A stretch of 64,000 bases of DNA from Pseudomonas fluorescens (GTDB lineage: Bacteria > Pseudomonadota > Gammaproteobacteria > Pseudomonadales > Pseudomonadaceae): positions 62,001-126,000 of the forward strand of contig NZ_CABVHK010000001.1 in assembly GCF_902497785.1 (NCBI RefSeq), written 5' to 3'. Numbering within the stretch: the stretch's first letter is position 1; the number at the start of each line of letters is the position of its first letter. This document shows, in pieces, positions 62,631 to 64,000 of this stretch. The position numbers and the translations under genes were made by a program. The notes below the pieces were generated by a model. The model searched no databases. It was given only the letters and a program-made list of their open reading frames with translations, and was not told where the DNA came from.

Positions 62631-64000
62631 TTATTGTTCTGTGCGGATGATCAATGCCACGCCACGCGCTGATTGAGCGGGAAGCGCAACCGTGGGTTGT
62701 AGACCGCGCGTTCTCCCGGCATCCCGACGGGCCAGGGCAGGTTTGCTTCTGAGGAATTTTTCATCAGAAGTTGACGGCGCGGCGGCATCCGCGATCCATG
62801 CCCACAAATAGCCAAAAACAACGGTACCCAGCAGTTCAAGGAAGTCCGGCGCAACCAAACCCACAACGTCCCGGTTGAAAACCGTATCGACCGATAGTTG
62901 CTGAACCAATGGTTCGAACTCGGCCCCCCATGACGCCAAGGTCGTGACGACCCCTTCCAGTCCTGGACGCTGGCGCAGACGCTCGGCTAGCGCGGGGATG
63001 TGGCTGAGGAAGATCCCCAAGCGCTGTCCCTGATCGCTCAGGGTCTTGCGCCCCAGCAAGTCCAGAGACTGGATGTAGTTTGTGCCTTCATAGATCGGAC
63101 AGATGGCCGCATCGCGCAGCAGCTGCTCCATGCCGGTTTCGACGATGTAACCGTGCCCACCGAACAGCTGGAGAGCGGACGAGATATGTGTACCCGCGTG
63201 CTGAGACAGGTAGCCCTTGACGATGGGGGTCAACAACTCTGCCAGCTGTGAGGCCTGCTTACGTCGCGCGTCATCCGGGTGGCAACGCGCTTCATCAAGC
63301 AGGGTGCCGACCCAGGCGCAGAGCAAGCGTGCTGGCTCAATAAACAGCCGCTGCTGAACAAGGCTCGACTTGACGCCAATATGACTTAACAGAGGGTCAG
63401 CGGGTTGATCGGGGTGCGTGGCACCATTCAGCGCGCGGCCTTGCAAGCGCTCCTGGGTGTAGCGCAGCGCGTTCTGGTAAGCGACCTCGGTCAAACCTAC
63501 GGTTTGGACACCGACGGCGAGCCGTGCGCTGTTCATCAGCAGGAACATGCAGGCAAGGCCACGGTTCAATTCGCCGACGCGGTAGCCCCTGGCATTCTCG
63601 AATGCCAGGGCGCATGTGGCGTTGGCACGAATGCCATGCTTGTGCTCAAGCGCGATGACCGACACCCCGTTGGCTGAGGCAGGAACCTCCAATTGGTATT
63701 TCGGCACGACGAATAGGCTGAGGCCGCCAGTACCTGCCGGGGCCCCTTCCGTTCTGGCGAGCACCAGGTGAACGATGTTCTCGGTCAGGTCGTGATCGCC
63801 GTTCGAGATGAATATCTTGGTTCCACTCAGGAGGTAGGAGCCGTCCGACTGTGTGACTGCAGTCGTGCGAATCAAACCAAGATCGCTGCCAGCCTGAGGC
63901 TCGGTAAGGCACATGGTGCCAAGCCATTCGCCACTGGCTAGCTTGTCGGAAAACAGGGATCGAACCCGCTCATCGCCGAATCGGTCGACACAACGGAGAA
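62631..64000 (-). CDS. Acyl-CoA dehydrogenase, C-terminal part
   Basis: The frame is open to the window edge, so the N-terminus lies beyond 64000; about 456 residues are seen. It begins LRCVDRFGDERVRSLFSDKLASGEWLGTMCLTEPQAGSDLGLIRTTA, the ACAD mid-domain. It continues LSGTKIFISNGDHDLTENIVHLVLARTEGAPAGTGGLSLFVVPKYQ, and the C-terminal helices contain HISSALQLFGGHGYIVETGMEQLLRDAAICPIYEGTNYIQSLDLLGRK. FAD-dependent introduction of a double bond in an acyl-CoA. Coupled to the crotonase. Confidence 0.92.
   Translation of the reverse strand, partial: LRCVDRFGDERVRSLFSDKLASGEWLGTMCLTEPQAGSDLGLIRTTAVTQSDGSYLLSGTKIFISNGDHDLTENIVHLVLARTEGAPAGTGGLSLFVVPKYQLEVPASANGVSVIALEHKHGIRANATCALAFENARGYRVGELNRGLACMFLLMNSARLAVGVQTVGLTEVAYQNALRYTQERLQGRALNGATHPDQPADPLLSHIGVKSSLVQQRLFIEPARLLCAWVGTLLDEARCHPDDARRKQASQLAELLTPIVKGYLSQHAGTHISSALQLFGGHGYIVETGMEQLLRDAAICPIYEGTNYIQSLDLLGRKTLSDQGQRLGIFLSHIPALAERLRQRPGLEGVVTTLASWGAEFEPLVQQLSVDTVFNRDVVGLVAPDFLELLGTVVFGYLWAWIADAAAPSTSDEKFLRSKPALARRDAGRTRGLQPTVALPAQSARGVALIIRTEQ

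Overview
The window is Pseudomonas chromosome, most like the P. fluorescens/P. putida lineage. It opens with the conserved order pheS (3' part), pheT, ihfA, a MerR-family gene and tRNA-Pro(GGG). OprD-type porins, AAHS-type aromatic acid transporters, and conjugation genes of the PFGI-1/ICE type common in Pseudomonas support this.

1-4060 is core genome. From tRNA-Pro to about 23.1 kb lies a decayed integrative conjugative element (ICE). A DEAD/DEAH helicase gene follows the tRNA and is fused head-on at about 6.90 kb to a truncated TIGR03755 conjugation gene. Then, on the minus strand, come TIGR03756 (TraU-like), a VirB4-type ATPase, a lipoprotein, a TraB-like protein, a truncated TIGR03749, a truncated SSB, DUF3158, TIGR03761, a replication-initiator-like protein, DUF2857, ParB, a small protein, ParA, an AlpA-type regulator and a 250-aa ICE protein. 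Integrase, relaxase, coupling protein, topoisomerase and pilus genes are absent. Two deletion junctions can be read at base level. A zeta-toxin/antitoxin pair sits among the transfer genes.

23.4-45.7 kb holds a chemoreceptor and a large catabolic region. It has an outer-membrane SphA-like protein, two paralogous MpaB-type (DUF2236) oxygenases flanking a PucR/CdaR-type regulator, and an aldehyde dehydrogenase. A hydroxylase, an extradiol (VOC) dioxygenase, an FAH-family hydrolase, an IclR regulator and an AAHS transporter follow. Next come an FUSC exporter, a broken second aldehyde dehydrogenase, a carotenoid/lignostilbene cleavage oxygenase, a third aldehyde dehydrogenase and a GMC oxidoreductase. 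The enzyme mix suggests oxidative cleavage of an unsaturated side chain or stilbenoid/terpenoid to aldehydes, their oxidation to acids, then ring hydroxylation and meta cleavage. The substrate cannot be read from sequence.

45.9-54.9 kb is a gentisate operon set: LeuCD-like maleate hydratase subunits, IclR regulator, AAHS transporter, gentisate 1,2-dioxygenase, FAH-family hydrolase, 3-hydroxybenzoate 6-hydroxylase and an OprD porin. No maleylpyruvate isomerase is present, so the set fits the direct-hydrolysis branch (3-hydroxybenzoate to gentisate to maleylpyruvate to pyruvate plus maleate to D-malate).

54.9-56.3 kb is a gene graveyard (IS transposase, integrase C-terminus, chrA and nhaA fragments). 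56.5-60.7 kb carries a redox cluster: quinone reductase-like MDR, a monooxygenase with an attC-like hairpin behind it, an Old Yellow Enzyme, an ArsR regulator and an LLM oxidoreductase. Similar AT-rich sites lie in front of several of these genes. 60.7-61.0 kb has an acuI/kdgK fragment junction. The window ends with a small membrane protein, a crotonase and the C-terminal part of an acyl-CoA dehydrogenase.
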